From Corbicula japonica (taxonomy: Eukaryota > Mollusca > Bivalvia > Venerida > Cyrenidae): a stretch of 64,000 nt of DNA. Positions within the stretch are counted from its first letter, which is position 1. Each line of letters opens with the position of its first letter. Of the stretch, positions 1-12,546 are shown one piece after another. The DNA is taken from contig JAZAYU010000052.1 of NCBI GenBank assembly GCA_038501625.1, forward strand, positions 4,736,811 to 4,800,810, read 5' to 3'. The notes under the pieces are model-generated. The model was not told the DNA's origin. It worked only from the letters and a program-made list of their open reading frames with translations, and did no database searches. Both the position numbers and the translations under genes were made by a program.

Positions 1-1783
1 GGACTGGGTTGTGTAAACCCGCTAAAAAACTACAATAATAAATTAAGTGTTATTTATTGACTTCCTAACTTGGATTAAGAAACTTTTGTTCATGTGTGTG
101 TGTTGGGTGTCATAAACTCCTGAATCACTCACCAGTTTAAATGAAGCCCAGTTTTAAATGTGCTTAAATATGTCTGACTTCGAATAGTCGAGCGTGCTGT
201 GGTTTTCGACTGGCTCTTGTTTATTAGGTTATTTCTGACCAAGATGCTAACAGTGTAGATCTTGATTGGACAGCATGGATGTACCAGCTAATTTGGATCT
301 ACACTGCTTGCACGTGCAATAAAATGTGTATATATGGAGTAAAGGGTTAATCTTCTAGGTTTCGAATTGCAAATTTCAATACCAGTTTATCCTTTTAATA
401 ATTGACAAAGAAAGATGAATTCATCTTGTTTTCAAATCATTAGCTCAGATCTCAGTTGGTTACAATATTCTTACATCAAAGTTTTCAATTTTCCCCATCA
501 CTATCTGTTTCACACTTCAATCAGATTTGTGTACATGATGTTCCATCACCTTAATGAAAATGCTATAACTCCTTCTTAATGGTACTAATACTGTTTTTAC
601 ACTAAGGTTTAGATTTACACCAGTTGCAGGAATCTATATACTTATATTACTGTAGTATCAGTTAATTTCGCAGGGACGAATTTTCGCGCAAAACCTGTAA
701 ATAACAAATTCGCAGGGGCATGAATTCGGACATGTGTGTTTTCCTAAAAAGAAACACTGTTAAATGGTTTAATTTCGCTGGGGTTGAATTTCATGGTCTT
801 GCCGTAGTGCGAAAATTAAAACCGGGCAAAATATAATTATTTAACAGTATTAGCCCTCTGTGTTCTTTTCCAGTCCATATCATTCATAGTATGACTTCTT
901 CTTGATTTAAGTCACACTATTAAATACAAGACAATATCTGACCTGGATTGTTTGATCATGATCTTTTTATATTCAGCATAGCTCATAAGCTATTTTGAAC
1001 AATTGGTTTTGTCAAGTAGATCTCCTCCTCTCCCCCCACCCACCACATACTTGCACACACATGCACACTAACACACAAGCAACTCTTCTGTCATCAAGTA
1101 AAGAGTCAAGAACTGTTTAATATATATTGTATGTATATGGTTATGAACTTGGTTAATGTCGGCACATAAATAGAATTTAAAAAAAAAGCCAAGCTCTAAC
1201 AGGTCTTTCTGATATGGTGTAACTATTTTTTATTAGATTAATGAATTTTATTTCATTTAGTAGACTTGTACAATCATAGTTCATTAAACATAGAGTGATA
1301 TATATTGGTATTATCTCAATAGATTATTACCCTTTATAATAGCCAGTGTAATTAAGCCCTAATGATAAATAATATATTAATAAGCTAACATTATTTTAGA
1401 AAAATCATAATTTTTGCCGTATATTAGTTCTACTAATATAAAGTGTATATGTAAAATGTTCTTATTAACATTAGCACACAAATTTGGTATTCAGTATTGT
1501 TTTCTAAAATGTTTTATGGTATAGTTTTTATGTGGCTTTAAATATGTCAGTTTTAAAAGAGTTGAATTGCTTTGCTTGTGTCAAAACTGTCAGGTAATTC
1601 GCAAAAAGACAAGACATAAATGAAAGCATCATAATTTAGTTATCATGTTTTCTCAATTTTCTTAATTTTTCTTATTCTTAATTTCTGTAAATAAAGCAAT
1701 CTGAATAGCAAATGTTTGTGTTGATGTTAATATTTTGGAACAAAATTTTGTGCACTTTTTCAAAAAATGATTGTTTATTTCAG
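1..1783 (+). other. Intron of the collagen XV/XVIII-type gene
   Basis: No coding exon is recognisable here. The acceptor TTTATTTCAG ends the stretch at 1783. The sequence holds a partial MITE-A at 220-350 and an AT-rich fragment at about 655-840 with motifs such as TTTCGCTGGGGTT that recur near 62000. The rest is AT-rich with no pattern I can name. Confidence 0.7.
220..350. repeat. MITE-A copy, 5' truncated
   Basis: Carries the family core TTATTTCTGACCAAGATGC, then a GTAGATC...GATCTACAC foldback and the right terminus ATATGGAGTAAAGGGTTAA. The left terminus is missing. Confidence 0.75.
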
Positions 1784-4092
1784 CCAACATCCCCCGTTCC
1801 AACAGTCAATGTACCCAATGACATCACGATCAATGACAGACCCAGGGTAAGTTCAGGCTGAAGATCATAAAACTTGAGATTATAAACCAGTCTCAAATAT
1901 CAAGCATCAGATTGGCTGAAATAGACACTAGTCTACATTTCAGCCAATCAGATGCTTGAGCTTTGAGACTAGTTTACAGTTTCAGTTTTATGATCTTGGG
2001 TGCAAGTCATGGTATTAGTGTCTTATTGTATGTAAAACAGCAGCCTTCTGTGTATGGCATCTAAAGGATATATTATATATTCTTCACAAACATTGTTAGT
2101 GCCCTTAATTAGTTAAACATGACTGCCATACTTTTTGGTTTAATGTTTTTTCATGTTCTTCAGTTAATGCTCTTGTTTGCATAAAAATGATTGTCATTTC
2201 TCTTCAGTCTATGAAGTTATTTGTTGTTCTTACTAATATTTATTCCTTTATTGCAGTTACACCTGATTGCCCTGAATGAGCCACATAATGGACGACTGCG
2301 AGGTATCCGAGGGGCTGACTACCTGTGTCATCGTGAGGCACGAGAAACTGGAATGAACGGCACCTTCCGAGCTTTCCTTTCATCATCGGATCAGAACCTT
2401 GACTCCTTGGTCTACTATCCTATTGATAGAAATGTACCAATTGTAAACTCAAAGGTAAGGTATATGTTACCTGTAAAAGTGTTTAACCCTTTCCTCCATA
2501 AATACGCATTTTTACGCATGTGTGACCAGTGTAGATCCAGATCAGCTGGCACATCCATGCCATCTGATCAGGATCTGCACTAGTCACATTTTGGTCAGAA
2601 ATAACCTAATGAATAAAAAAGCGAACAGTTTAGATCCTGATCAGATGGCACACATGTGCCAGCTGATCTGGATCTAAACTGATCGCCCATGTAATAAATT
2701 TGTACCTATGTAGGAAAGGGTTAACCTTAAACCTGCTGAATAAATCACTTTTCTAGCAATTTTAGCCATTACATTCATTGCTCATAGGGCTGTTTGTGTC
2801 AGCCATTTGAAGAAACCGCTATACATACTTTATCAAATATTACATATTCTGCCTGTATAGTTTCCTGTGACCTACACAGAACCATTGTATTTAACAAATC
2901 AGAACAACAGCATTGACGTTCCTACTTTTTCAGGATGAAATTTTATTCAACTCTTGGAATGATTTGACCAATGGTGCTGGTGGCCCATTCAACCATGGAG
3001 CTGAAATCTATGCCTTCAATGGAATGAATGTAAAGGAAGATCCTCAATGGTAAGAATTTGGAACTCCTTTGTTAGCTCTTACTCCATGGAAATGACTACT
3101 ATCCCATTGGCAACTAGGACCCAAGATCATAAAATTAAGATTTGAGACTGATCTCCAGATTTTGTTTTATGATCATGGGCACAGTTCCTGTTCACTTTTA
3201 GATACAGGAGGTTATTTCTAGGGACAGATGCACGATTTCAAGGAAGGGGTTTTGCATATAGAGACTGAATAGCCAACTGTATAGACTATGATCATACTTC
3301 GCTGATTAAAATGTGAATTACACTAAAGACATTAAATACTTCAAAAATCCTGATACCATTTTCTGATTTGTCTTTCCACTGTAAATATATAAAGAAAATC
3401 CAGGATCTAAATATTGATATTAACTCTTTACTCCATATATAAGCCTTAATGGCATGGATGAACAGTTTAGATCTAGATCAGCTGGCACATCCGTGCCATC
3501 TGATCAGGTTTTAAACTGTTCGCTTTTGATATGTTAGGTTATTTCTGACCAAAATGCGACCAGTGCAGATCCTGATCAGACGGCACGGATGTGCCAGTTG
3601 ATCTGGATCTACACTGGTCACACATGCGTAAAAATGCATATCTGTGGAAGAAGGGGTTAAGCAACCCAGCGTAAGCTATAAGGATTAAGTGTTTTGTTAT
3701 CATCTGAAAGGAGGTTTATATTTTTGTAAGCTGGTCCCTATTTGAGCTCTTTAAATTTTCCGTTTTAATTGTTATTAATTGTTTATACTAGTTCTTTTTC
3801 TTGCTTAGCATTATTTAATTAACATACATTTTATTTCATACATTATGTAACTGACTGATATTTACCTTGTATCTTCAGGCCTATGAAAGTCCTGTGGCAT
3901 GGTTCAGATAAGAAAGGCAATCGCATGGAGGAAAAGTCATGTCGGGGCTGGAGCTCGCACTCTCGTTATGCTACAGGATTTGGAAGCTCTTTAATGGAAG
4001 GAAAGATGATGGAAATGGATGAATACAGCTGTAATAATGCATTTGTTGTCCTCTGTATAGAAATCACAAGTCAAGCAAAACTTAGAAAATGA
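1784..4092 (+). CDS. Collagen XV/XVIII-type chain, C-terminal endostatin domain (3' end of gene)
   Basis: Four coding exons are seen: 1784-1846, 2257-2454, 2934-3049 and 3879-4092 (TGA stop). All are bounded by AG/GT sites and the phases agree (0, 0, 2). The spliced peptide reads from a Pro-rich hinge straight into an endostatin fold: LHLIALNEP, RGIRGADYLC, GTFRAFLSS, VPIVNSK, VLWHGSD and AFVVLCIE. The four disulfide cysteines of endostatin are all present (ADYLC, KSC, SC and VLC contexts). Collagen XV and XVIII are basement-membrane proteoglycan collagens, and their C-terminal NC1/endostatin part is cleaved off and acts in matrix and cell signalling. The triple-helical region lies upstream of the window. 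Invertebrates usually have one XV/XVIII gene, so I do not choose between COL15A1 and COL18A1. Identity is firm from the endostatin sequence; the 5' part is not visible. Confidence 0.95.
1861..2003. repeat. MITE-B copy
   Basis: Near-perfect palindrome of about 143 bp. The left arm starts AAGATCATAAAACTTGAG and the right arm ends AGTTTTATGATCTTGG. The centre has ATTGGCTGAAAT and ATTTCAGCCAAT facing each other. Lies in a collagen intron. Confidence 0.85.
2483..2724. repeat. MITE-A copy, full length
   Basis: Starts TTAACCCTTTCCTCCATA and ends TAGGAAAGGGTTAA, with two GTAGATCC/GATCTACAC-type foldback modules around a TTATTTCTGACC-type core. It follows the third-last collagen exon almost at once. 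Confidence 0.85.
3121..3182. repeat. MITE-B short derivative
   Basis: Only the outer arms remain (CAAGATCATAAAATTAAG and TTTTATGATCATGGGC); the CCAAT-containing centre is lost. Confidence 0.6.
3420..3660. repeat. MITE-A copy, full length
   Basis: Starts TTAACTCTTTACTCCATA and ends GGAAGAAGGGGTTAA. Both internal foldback modules and the GTTATTTCTGACCAAAATGC core are intact. Lies in the last collagen intron. Confidence 0.85.
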
Positions 4093-4171
4093 TTTTCTTG
4101 ATAGGATTTCAACATTTTTTGCACGAGAAATTTGAAGTTTTTCACAACACCACAAAAAATTACAAAGATAC

Positions 4172-4177
4172 AATAAA
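4172..4177 (+). promoter_or_regulatory. Candidate polyadenylation signal of the collagen gene
   Basis: An AATAAA hexamer lies 80 bases after the TGA stop. Others occur further on (for example near 7532), so a longer 3' UTR is possible. Confidence 0.4.
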
Positions 4178-4475
4178 CAACCTGTGATATCATTATATTG
4201 TTGTTAAGTGTTACAAAGTGACTGTTCATTGGTTGCTTGATGTCATGTGATCGGATGGAGGATTGATCTGATTGGTGGAATATGAATTACAGCTGACCAA
4301 AAGATTTCCAGATAAACTTACAGTACTTACTAAAGATTGCCATACATGTATATTTACTTTGAAAAGTTTTATATAGTATAGTCGCTTGTCAGATTTTAGC
4401 TTCATTCATTTTTCTACAAGTTTCATCAAACTGTAGTTTTGAGGGCTTCATTATTCTATTTGAGTTAGACCAGGC

Positions 4476-4613
4476 CTCAAGATTATAAAACTTAAATGGA
4501 AACCAGTCTCAAATCTCAAGGATCTGATTGGCTGAAATGGCGACTTGTATAAATTTCAGCCAATCAGATCCTTGAGATTTAAGACTGGTTTCTTGTCATA
4601 TTTATAATCTTCA
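4476..4613. repeat. MITE-B copy
   Basis: Palindrome with arms CAAGATTATAAAACTTAA and the complement TTTATAATCTTCAG, and paired TGATTGGCTGAAATGGCGAC and TTTCAGCCAATCAGA at the centre. Confidence 0.8.
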
Positions 4614-5899
4614 GACCAGTATAGTGCCAATCCTTTGGTTTGGTAATTTAAAGAACATTTTGATAAGATTGTTACAAACGATCACTGCAAAATCAAATTT
4701 CGTGCCTTTTTAAAATGTTACAATGATCAAATGGTGTTCAGAGTGTTTCTTATTTAGTTGATATAAGAAAACTGATTTTAGACTATAGAAATCTTCCAAA
4801 GTTTTCTAACTATTTCTTTATAGTATAAAGCTATGAAAAGTTGTATTATAACAAAAATTTGAAGAGATGAACATATATACAATAGGTTGGATCCTTTTGG
4901 AAATTAAATTATTACCATAAATTTTATTTATGTGCCCCCAAGGGCATTGCATATTTCTGGTAGGTGGGCACTATTATTTTTATTAATTATTTTTATTTTA
5001 ATATTAGATTTTAAAGAATATTGGATAATAAATATTAATTAATGTGGATTAATTGTTTTCCCTACAATTTTTTGCAGGCTTAACCTTTTTTGATATTATA
5101 TGACAAGTGTGAAGAGTCAAAACTTTAACTATTCAAGTGTTCACCAGGCAAAAGTGCATCAATTTGTGAGAATAATACATGTACAATAAGACAACAGTGA
5201 ATTGTATGCACCTAATAAATGTTATCCAAATAAATTAGATTGACTCTGAACATTGTTTTTCAGACATGTTAAATTTTTTTGAAAATGTGAGTCTTTGTTA
5301 TAATGTATGTAAGGTTTTTATGTTGGCAGAACAGAAATGATGATACATAATCAAATCAACATTTTCAATGCAGGCATGAAATCATAAAAAGCATTTAGAT
5401 CAGACAGAAATCTAGACCTAGTTTACTGTGTTGCCTTAGACCAACCTTTAATTTGAAGACAAAACGTAAGCATGTTTTCCAATGGCATTTGTGGACGTGT
5501 GAAAACTAATTGATGATAGTAAGATCTTATCTTTGGCTGGGAAAACTATTTTATGATGTTGTGTCTGATTTAAAGAACAATGTTTGAGAAATAACCTACC
5601 AAGTAGGAATTTCTGGCAAGAAGGCTGTAATGAACCAAGCAGTAAGGGGGTGGCATCTCTAAAATGTCATGAGATTAAGGGTGAGCTAACAAGATGCCAG
5701 TAAGCCCCCTGCTTTAATACTTCTGGAGATGGGGGGATGGAAGACTTCTGGGGAGGGGGTGTGCTATGGATTTCCAAATCGTAGATCCAAGTCATCTGGC
5801 TACTATGTTCACTTTGAGATGCATTGAATGATTGAGAAGTGAACAGAGTAGATCCTGATCAGACTGTACCAAATTACATACAGCATTTTCCTCCTGAGC
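4614..5899. other. Intergenic stretch without recognised feature
   Basis: AT-rich sequence between two MITE-B copies. I see no exon, RNA gene or repeat that I can name. Confidence 0.6.
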
Positions 5900-6075
5900 A
5901 AAAGATCATGAAACTGCTATTGGAGATCAGGGCCATGGACTACAAAGCTAAGAATGAACACCAGTCTCCAATCTCTATCAGCTGATTGGTTAAAATTGAG
6001 CTCAGTCTTCAAACTGACCAATCATAAGTTAGAGTTTTGAGACTGGTTTACAATCTCAGTTTTATGCTCTAAGGC
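5900..6075. repeat. MITE-B copy, degenerate
   Basis: Recognised from AAAGATCATGAAACT, CTGATTGGTTAAAAT, GACCAATCAT and the end CAGTTTTATGCTCTAAGG. The arms are diverged and the loop is longer than usual. Confidence 0.6.
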
Positions 6076-6369
6076 ACAGTGACCATTTCTGGGGCTGCTA
6101 TTTGTTTGAAAGCCAGAGTTACAGAACTGATTCCCTGTCTCAGTTTCATGATTTAAGCTTGGTTTTATATTTATTAATTTTGGAATGGGCGGGGGGGGGA
6201 TGAACTTATAAAAAGATTGGAACATAATTATCTATCGACAGATAATTTTATCAAGTTAACAAATTGCATTGTTACACTGCATAGGAATGTTATAAAGGTA
6301 AGTGTTGAGGGTGGGTGAAAATGAATTCCAGGCATTTTGAAAACAAGGATGGAATGATCTGCTGATAAC

Positions 6370-6743
6370 TTAACCCTTTACTCCATTGATAAGGCTTTTA
6401 TTGTGTGGGTAAACAGTTTACATCCTTGCCATCTGATCAGCATCTAAACGGTTCATTTTTAGAGTCATTGGAATATTTCTGACCTGGGTTGAAGGTTATA
6501 AAACTGAGTTTGGAAACCATTCTCAAATCTCAAGCATCTGATTGGCTGAAATGGCGACTGGTCGCCATTTCAGCCAATCAGATGCTTGAGATTTGAGACT
6601 GGTTTCCATGCTAAGTTTTATAACCTTCGGCACAGGAGACAAACCTTTTAGATCCAGATCTGATGGCACAGATGTTTTAGCTTATCAGGATTTAAACTGG
6701 CTGACCATGTGTTAAAAGGCTTATATATGGAGTAAAGGGTTAA
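6370..6743. repeat. MITE-A copy split by a MITE-B
   Basis: Starts TTAACCCTTTACTCCATT and ends ATATGGAGTAAAGGGTTAA. The normal core is interrupted right after TATTTCTGACC by a complete MITE-B (6490-6633). MITE-A is therefore the older insertion here. Confidence 0.85.
6490..6633. repeat. MITE-B copy nested in MITE-A
   Basis: Near-perfect palindrome with arms GAAGGTTATAAAACTGAG and TTTTATAACCTTC. The centre is GGCGACTGGTCGCC, flanked by ATTGGCTGAAAT and its complement. Confidence 0.9.
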
Positions 6744-7204
6744 ATGCCAAACTTTGTAAATAGACATTAAATGTTGAAGTATTACGACTGCCCTAAAAGG
6801 GGGTCTTTGACATATGTAGACTGTTCAGCGACATGTAGATAGTTTTATATGTTGTTTGTCTTTTTTTTAGGTGTGTGCTTTATGTATACATTCATATACT
6901 TTTGTTTATGACTATTTTTATACACAGACATGTTTTTTTCGAGTGTTATTTGGTATTTCTGTCAGGAATCTTTTTCAACAATTACAGAAAGTTGAATATT
7001 AAAGTTAGAAATTCTGACAAAAATGGTATAAAAGCTTGGAAAAGGTGACAAAAGCACTGAGTAAAGAGGAGCAGAAAGATTTTTTTTTATTCATCGTTAC
7101 ATTTGTTCTTCCATAATTCTACTGTAAAACATTAAGCTTGTTAAATTAAATTTGGACTATATCTCTGAATATAGACGGCTGCTAGAATTGTGAACATTTT
7201 TATG

Positions 7205-7392
7205 AACCTTTTACTCTGTACGGATTTTATCTCATGTATGAAAATTCTAGATCCAGATCAGCCAGTACATCCATGCCTTGTAATGAGGATCTATTTTTTT
7301 GCTGCTTGATTAGCAATAAGCTGATGAATAAAAAAGCAAACAGTATAGATCCTGATCCGATGGCAGAGATATGCCCAAGGACTAAGGGTTAA
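7205..7392. repeat. MITE-A copy, degenerate
   Basis: AACCTTTTACTCTGTACGG at the left, AGATCCAGATCAGCCAGTAC inside and ACTAAGGGTTAA at the right; shortened in the right half. Confidence 0.6.
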
Positions 7393-7677
7393 CCTGTTCA
7401 GACGATTGGTTAAGCGGACATTACTTCTTGAAGAATAGCATCCAAATTTTTGTACAATATCATGCTGCATGCTTAATATTGCATTTCTTAATAATTATAT
7501 TGCCATCTGTTTTGTTGCCGAAACTGTATGACTGAATAAAGCTATGGAAAAATGTGTTAATTTTTCACATTTCTTTTTGGAGTTTTACAGAGTTCTCTGT
7601 TTCCAAACAGTTAAATACATTTTATGTTTCCATCATGCTTTATAGAATGAAAAATCTATCTTTTACTTTATATTTTT

Positions 7678-8036
7678 AACCCTTTACTCCATAGATACTC
7701 CTTGATTGCGTGGGCAAACAGTTAAGATCCAAATGAGGTGGCACATCTTTGCTTTCGATCAGGATCTACAATATTCACTTTTAGATTCACAAGAATGTTT
7801 CTGGCCAAGATGCGACAAGTGTAGATACAGATTAGATGACATGGATGTGCTGGGTTGAAGGTTATAAAGCTGAGATTGGAAACCAGTCTCTAATCTCAAG
7901 CATCTGATTGGCTGAAATGGCGACCAGTCGCCATTTCAGCCAATCAGATGCTTGAGATTTGAGACTGGTTTCCATGCTCAGTTTTATAACCTTGGGCACT
8001 GGCCTCACCATAAAAAGGCATATATATGGAGTAAAA
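7678..8036. repeat. MITE-A copy split by a MITE-B
   Basis: Starts AACCCTTTACTCCATAGATA and ends ATATATGGAGTAAAAT. A MITE-B sits in the second foldback module (7858-7998), at a different place from the nested pair at 6370-6743. Confidence 0.85.
7858..7998. repeat. MITE-B copy nested in MITE-A
   Basis: Near-perfect palindrome from GAAGGTTATAAAGCTGAG to TTTTATAACCTTGGGCA, centre GGCGACCAGTCGCC. CTGG occurs at both junctions. Confidence 0.9.
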
Positions 8037-8039
8037 TAT

Positions 8040-9230
8040 TATGCATTCTTTATGTACCCTTTAATGATGTTTTTAACACATATTTTTATTGGGCTCTAAG
8101 AAAATGTCATTATTTTATTTAGTCTAATCTATTGATGAATTTATTTGTGTTTTGTTGTAAAATATGTCCATCGTGTATGAGACTTTGAACAATTCATGTG
8201 TGCCAAATAGAACCATATAATCAGAACAATATTACACTGTGCAAAAGTATAACTTTATAGATACATCTGTCTGTCATGAGCTGTAGTTCAAAATTGTTTG
8301 CCTGTAATAGATTTGTAAAGCTATAAATCGAACAGTACAGAGTAAAAGCGAATTATGTTTAATTCTCCATTCACATACTGCACATCTATTGCAGGCAGGC
8401 TTTTTAAACTTATTGTGCTGTGTAACATTTAGAATTTTCTGTGCTTTTTTCACCACACTGTTATTTGTATACTTTTATAACTGCATAATTATTACATGTA
8501 TAGTAACTATACTGACATAAGAAGCTCATATTGTTTAACTAGTACACACTTCTTATAAATGATACAATTAAATAAAGAACTTGAACTACCAAATTACAAA
8601 ATGTAATCGTTTTTTCAATGTTGCACAGTGCTCATGTAATAATAATTGATTATACAAAAACTAGGCCAGTAGGTATGAAGTTAGGACATTGCTATATGCA
8701 AGCTACTTGTATTCTGTTAGGATTGATGTTTTTATCTTCACACATGTTTCCACAAGGTTGCAGATAGGGTCCACATTTATAAGGCATCTAAAGAAAATTG
8801 AAACTCAAGTTGTAAAAGCATGATTTTTAACCGAGAACGATTTCTCTGAAAATTGTCTTGTAGAAAAAAAGAACTATTACAGAAGCAATAAAAAAGCACA
8901 GTTCAGTAAATTATTCAGTATTGGAGACAATGTTTTACATTCCAGATTTAAGTTGTCAGATTAATTAATATTTTACTCAAGGTGCTTTACAAATATGGGC
9001 CTTATTGGCAATTTTACTAATTAATTGTAAGTTTCTTTTAACTCCTCTGTCTGCGTACTTGCATTACAAAAACATGTATAGGCCCTCATCATTAAAACCA
9101 GTACATGTAACTGATGGTGTAGTTATGCTGTGTGTTAGACATTGTTGATATTCTTGTTTACTTATCCCAGAAAAGCTCTTGCTCCATAGTAATTAGTTGT
9201 CTGCTAAATGTTTAATTGAATCAGTGCAGA
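8040..9230. other. Intergenic stretch without recognised feature
   Basis: AT-rich. No splice-bounded coding segment, RNA gene or named repeat was found. Short open frames here look like chance. Confidence 0.6.
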
Positions 9231-9231
9231 G

Positions 9232-9480
9232 TTAACCCTTCACTCGATGTATATGCATTATATCGCATGGGCAAACAGTGTAGATCCTGATCAGCCTGCA
9301 TATCTGTGATGTCTGATCTGGATCTGCACTGTTCGGTTTTTTATTTTTTATCAGGTTATTTTTTACCAAAAAGCGAACAGTGCAGATCCTGATCAGATGG
9401 CACAGAATGATGTGCCGGCTGATTTGGATCTACACTGTTTGCCTACGCCATACAGGCACATCTATGGAGGAAACGGTTAA
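9232..9480. repeat. MITE-A copy, full length
   Basis: Starts TTAACCCTTCACTCGATGTA and ends TATGGAGGAAACGGTTAA, with both foldback modules and the TCAGGTTATTTTTTACCAAA core. Confidence 0.8.
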
Positions 9481-9927
9481 TACACTTACCATTGTAAAAA
9501 TCTTTTAAAGATCAGAAACAACAGTGTTAACCCTGTCATCCACATATATGGGTTTTATCACAGGTGCGAAAAATGGTCACTGTTCATCAATGGGGTAACA
9601 GTCATATCCCATGGGGTAATGGGTTAATACAATGCCTTAACATTATCATCCTTTCACTAATAGGGTAAAAATCTACATTAACCTTTGATTGAAAAGACAA
9701 GCACTGAAAACAAAATCTTTGATATATCAAAGTTATATTATACGCAAAAACAGAACATCATAATTCAATACCGGTGAAGTTCATCCTCATTATCTCATTA
9801 CTTCATAAGGGCTTAACAACTTCATTTGTTAATTGCTTGATAATTGTGCTTCTGTAACTTATATTGTGGGGCTTTTCTTTTACATGTGTGGCTCACAAGG
9901 AAGATTCTTTTAATTCAAACAAGTGTA

Positions 9928-10130
9928 TTTTACTCCTTAGATATACCTGTAATGCATGGGCAAACAGTGTAGATCCATTTCTTCATTTGATTCTATTTAA
10001 GAAATAACCCCTTGGATCTAATAGCAAACAGTGCAGATCCTGACCAGATGGCATGCATGCGCTGGATGATCTGGATCTAAACTGGTCGCACATGCATTAA
10101 ATCGTGTATATATCAAGAGTAAGGGGTTAA
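9928..10130. repeat. MITE-A copy with internal loss
   Basis: TTTACTCCTTAGATATACC at the left and GAGTAAGGGGTTAA at the right. The first foldback module is largely missing. Confidence 0.7.
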
Positions 10131-10686
10131 TAAATTGCACTTTCTTTATTATCAGATTAATTGTATACAAAGAAAATTGCAGTTTTGTTATTTTCAACTT
10201 GATAATACTTTTGATCTGTTGAGCTTTAATAATTCCACATCTTTATGCTTTCACTAATTTGCTTTAACTCTTTTTATAACACTTCATGAGAGCTTCATGA
10301 TAATTGTGAATATAAATATTATAAAAAATGCATACACCATTATTCCTTAAATTATCACACTTTCAGTGCATGAGCTTTAATTCTGTATGTTGCATAATTG
10401 TCACTTTAACCGCGGCACCCCGTCATGAGCTTTAAATCCTTTTTGAACCATGTAAGTCCACAATAAGATCAGGATCTAAATTCACTGCAAATTGATAAGC
10501 TAATGTTTTTTCATGGTTTGTCACATGTTTTAAAGGGAATACTTTGTTGATTTACAATTTACAAGCTGCTGGATTTGTATCACCTGTTAGCTTTTTCATT
10601 TGTTATGGTCAGCCCTGCAGTAATGATTCATAAATTATTGACTGACCATCTACAATGTGAACCCACATAAGTAGGCTGATATGGGT

Positions 10687-10828
10687 TGAAGGTTATAAAA
10701 CTGAGATTGGAAACCAGTCTCAAATCTCAAGCATCTGATTGGCTGAAATGGCGACTGGTCGCCATTTCAGCCAATCAGATGCTTGAGATATGAGACTGGT
10801 TTCCATGCTCAGTTTTATAATCTTGAGC
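10687..10828. repeat. MITE-B copy
   Basis: Palindrome from GAAGGTTATAAAACTGAG to CAGTTTTATAATCTTGAG, with centre GGCGACTGGTCGCC. It lies about 20 bp before a MITE-A copy. Confidence 0.9.
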
Positions 10829-10847
10829 ATTGCATGTACACTGATTT

Positions 10848-11059
10848 CACCCATTACTCCATATTGATATTTGTATTGAGTGGGTGGAGAGTGAAGATCC
10901 AAATCAGCTGGCACATCCATTCTGTCTGAGCTGGATCTACACTGTTCACATTTAGATTTGATTGGTTGTTACTGACCAAGATGTGACCAGTGTGAATCCT
11001 GATAAGGTGGCATGGATGTGCCTGCTTTCTGGATCTCCTTATATGGAGTAAAAGGTTAA
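10848..11059. repeat. MITE-A copy, diverged
   Basis: ACCCATTACTCCATATTG at the left, GATTGGTTGTTACTGACCAA core and ATATGGAGTAAAAGGTTAA at the right. Confidence 0.75.
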
Positions 11060-12476
11060 TTGCTTATATCTGTACAATCATATAAGTGCCATGAGGGTTA
11101 AATCACTAAAAGTCTATAACTATACTTGATGTTAATATAGTCATCACATTTTGGTAGCTATTTCAAAATGGCTGCCTTTATAAATGAAAACGTCTGACCC
11201 AAATCATACCTAGGAATTATTCTGATAAATGCTTAGGTATATTTTTCAAAGTTCAATATCAGCTTTACATCTTCTATAGAATCTGTGTGTGAGTCGATTT
11301 ATATAAACATGTATAACATAACAAAATGTTCTACAAACATAACAATTCTTTGAACCTTTTGAAAGAAATATTCATGTGTGGGACTTGTACTTTTTTCTTC
11401 TCTCATGTATCTTCAGTTTTCATTAACTTATTTCATGCAAGGCTTTATCTCTGAATTAAATAATGTAAAAAACAAATACGACTTGTCTTCTATACCACAA
11501 AATCCCGTCCTGTAAAAAAAAACTTCTGATGTGTATGTTGACAAACCCCTTTCAATTTATTATACTCATTAAAAATCATATTGAATAGGATCATGTTAAC
11601 ATGTGGACCCCTTTCAATGTATTGTACATATGTAAAACATATTGGATAGGACTGTAAAGACATGTGGACACAATCTTTTTCAAAATATTTCAATGTACCA
11701 TAAAATTCTTTTTAAATGCCCCTCCCCTTAGAAAACATAACATTATGCATAAAATCCAAAATAATATTATATCCATTAAATATAATACCTGCAAAAAAGA
11801 GGTATACACATAGGGATCATATAGTCCACTGGAGGCGGAGTTTTCCCCCAACTTTAACATGAAACTACTTATTGGTAATATTACTTTAAAAGCCATCAGT
11901 GACCACACGAAAGATTACCCCTGTTTTACATTATATAGTTATGCCCCTTCCAAATGCAACTTCAACATGAAACTTAATGTTGCATATAAATTTTAAAGTA
12001 CTTGTCCTATTCACTTAATACTTCTAATATATCATCTGTATGAACAAATTCATTAGCAAAAACAAGAATCCAAATATTTCTTTATCGCGAAAATTATGTG
12101 TCGTATGATTAATTTAAATGCATGACGGAATGTCAGCATGGTATGTTTATATAAAATGAGTGCTGTATTTGCACCTGGTATTTGAGAAACATCGATACGT
12201 TTTTATAAAGAGGGAAAAACAAAATCGCATAATACCGGTAAAATATATATAGATGCTGAAAAGCCTTGAAAAAGTTAGTTTTTAATAAACCCTACTTTTC
12301 AAAGGATATATTGAAAATTATGTATTGCAAATAAGCACTGGCTATGATTTCTAGAGATAAAAGTATAAATGCAAATCGGTAAAATATTGACACACTTTAA
12401 ACTATGATTGAAGCTCTACTTGCTTTGCAGAGAACCACGAGTAAAATCCATAACTAAAACTATATAACATGACATG
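11060..12476. other. Intergenic stretch, one local duplication
   Basis: Mostly plain AT-rich DNA. At 11542-11668 a diverged tandem duplication shows as two copies of a block with CCCCTTTCAAT, ATTGAATAGGA or ATTGGATAGGA, and ACATGTGGAC. No gene is seen. Confidence 0.5.
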
Positions 12477-12478
12477 TA

Positions 12479-12546
12479 CAGTAAAACCCCGCTAACGATA
12501 CCACTTGGTGGTCTGAAAAAAAGTGGTCTTAATAGCGGGGTAAAAG
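12479..12546. repeat. Foldback fragment with pogo-like terminus (MITE-C)
   Basis: CAGTAAAACCCCGCTA follows a TA and is mirrored by TAGCGGGGTAAAAGTA. Inside are CCACTT and AAGTGG in inverted order. A related piece is at 29869-30026. The CAGTRAAACCCC start after TA resembles pogo/Tigger ends; the far terminus is not identified here. Confidence 0.5.

Noticed and set aside
10720..10920. Minus-strand frame with KIIKLSMETSLISQASDWLKW; like frames recur at other MITE-B copies
   Set aside because: It is the translation of the MITE-B palindrome and recurs because the repeat does.
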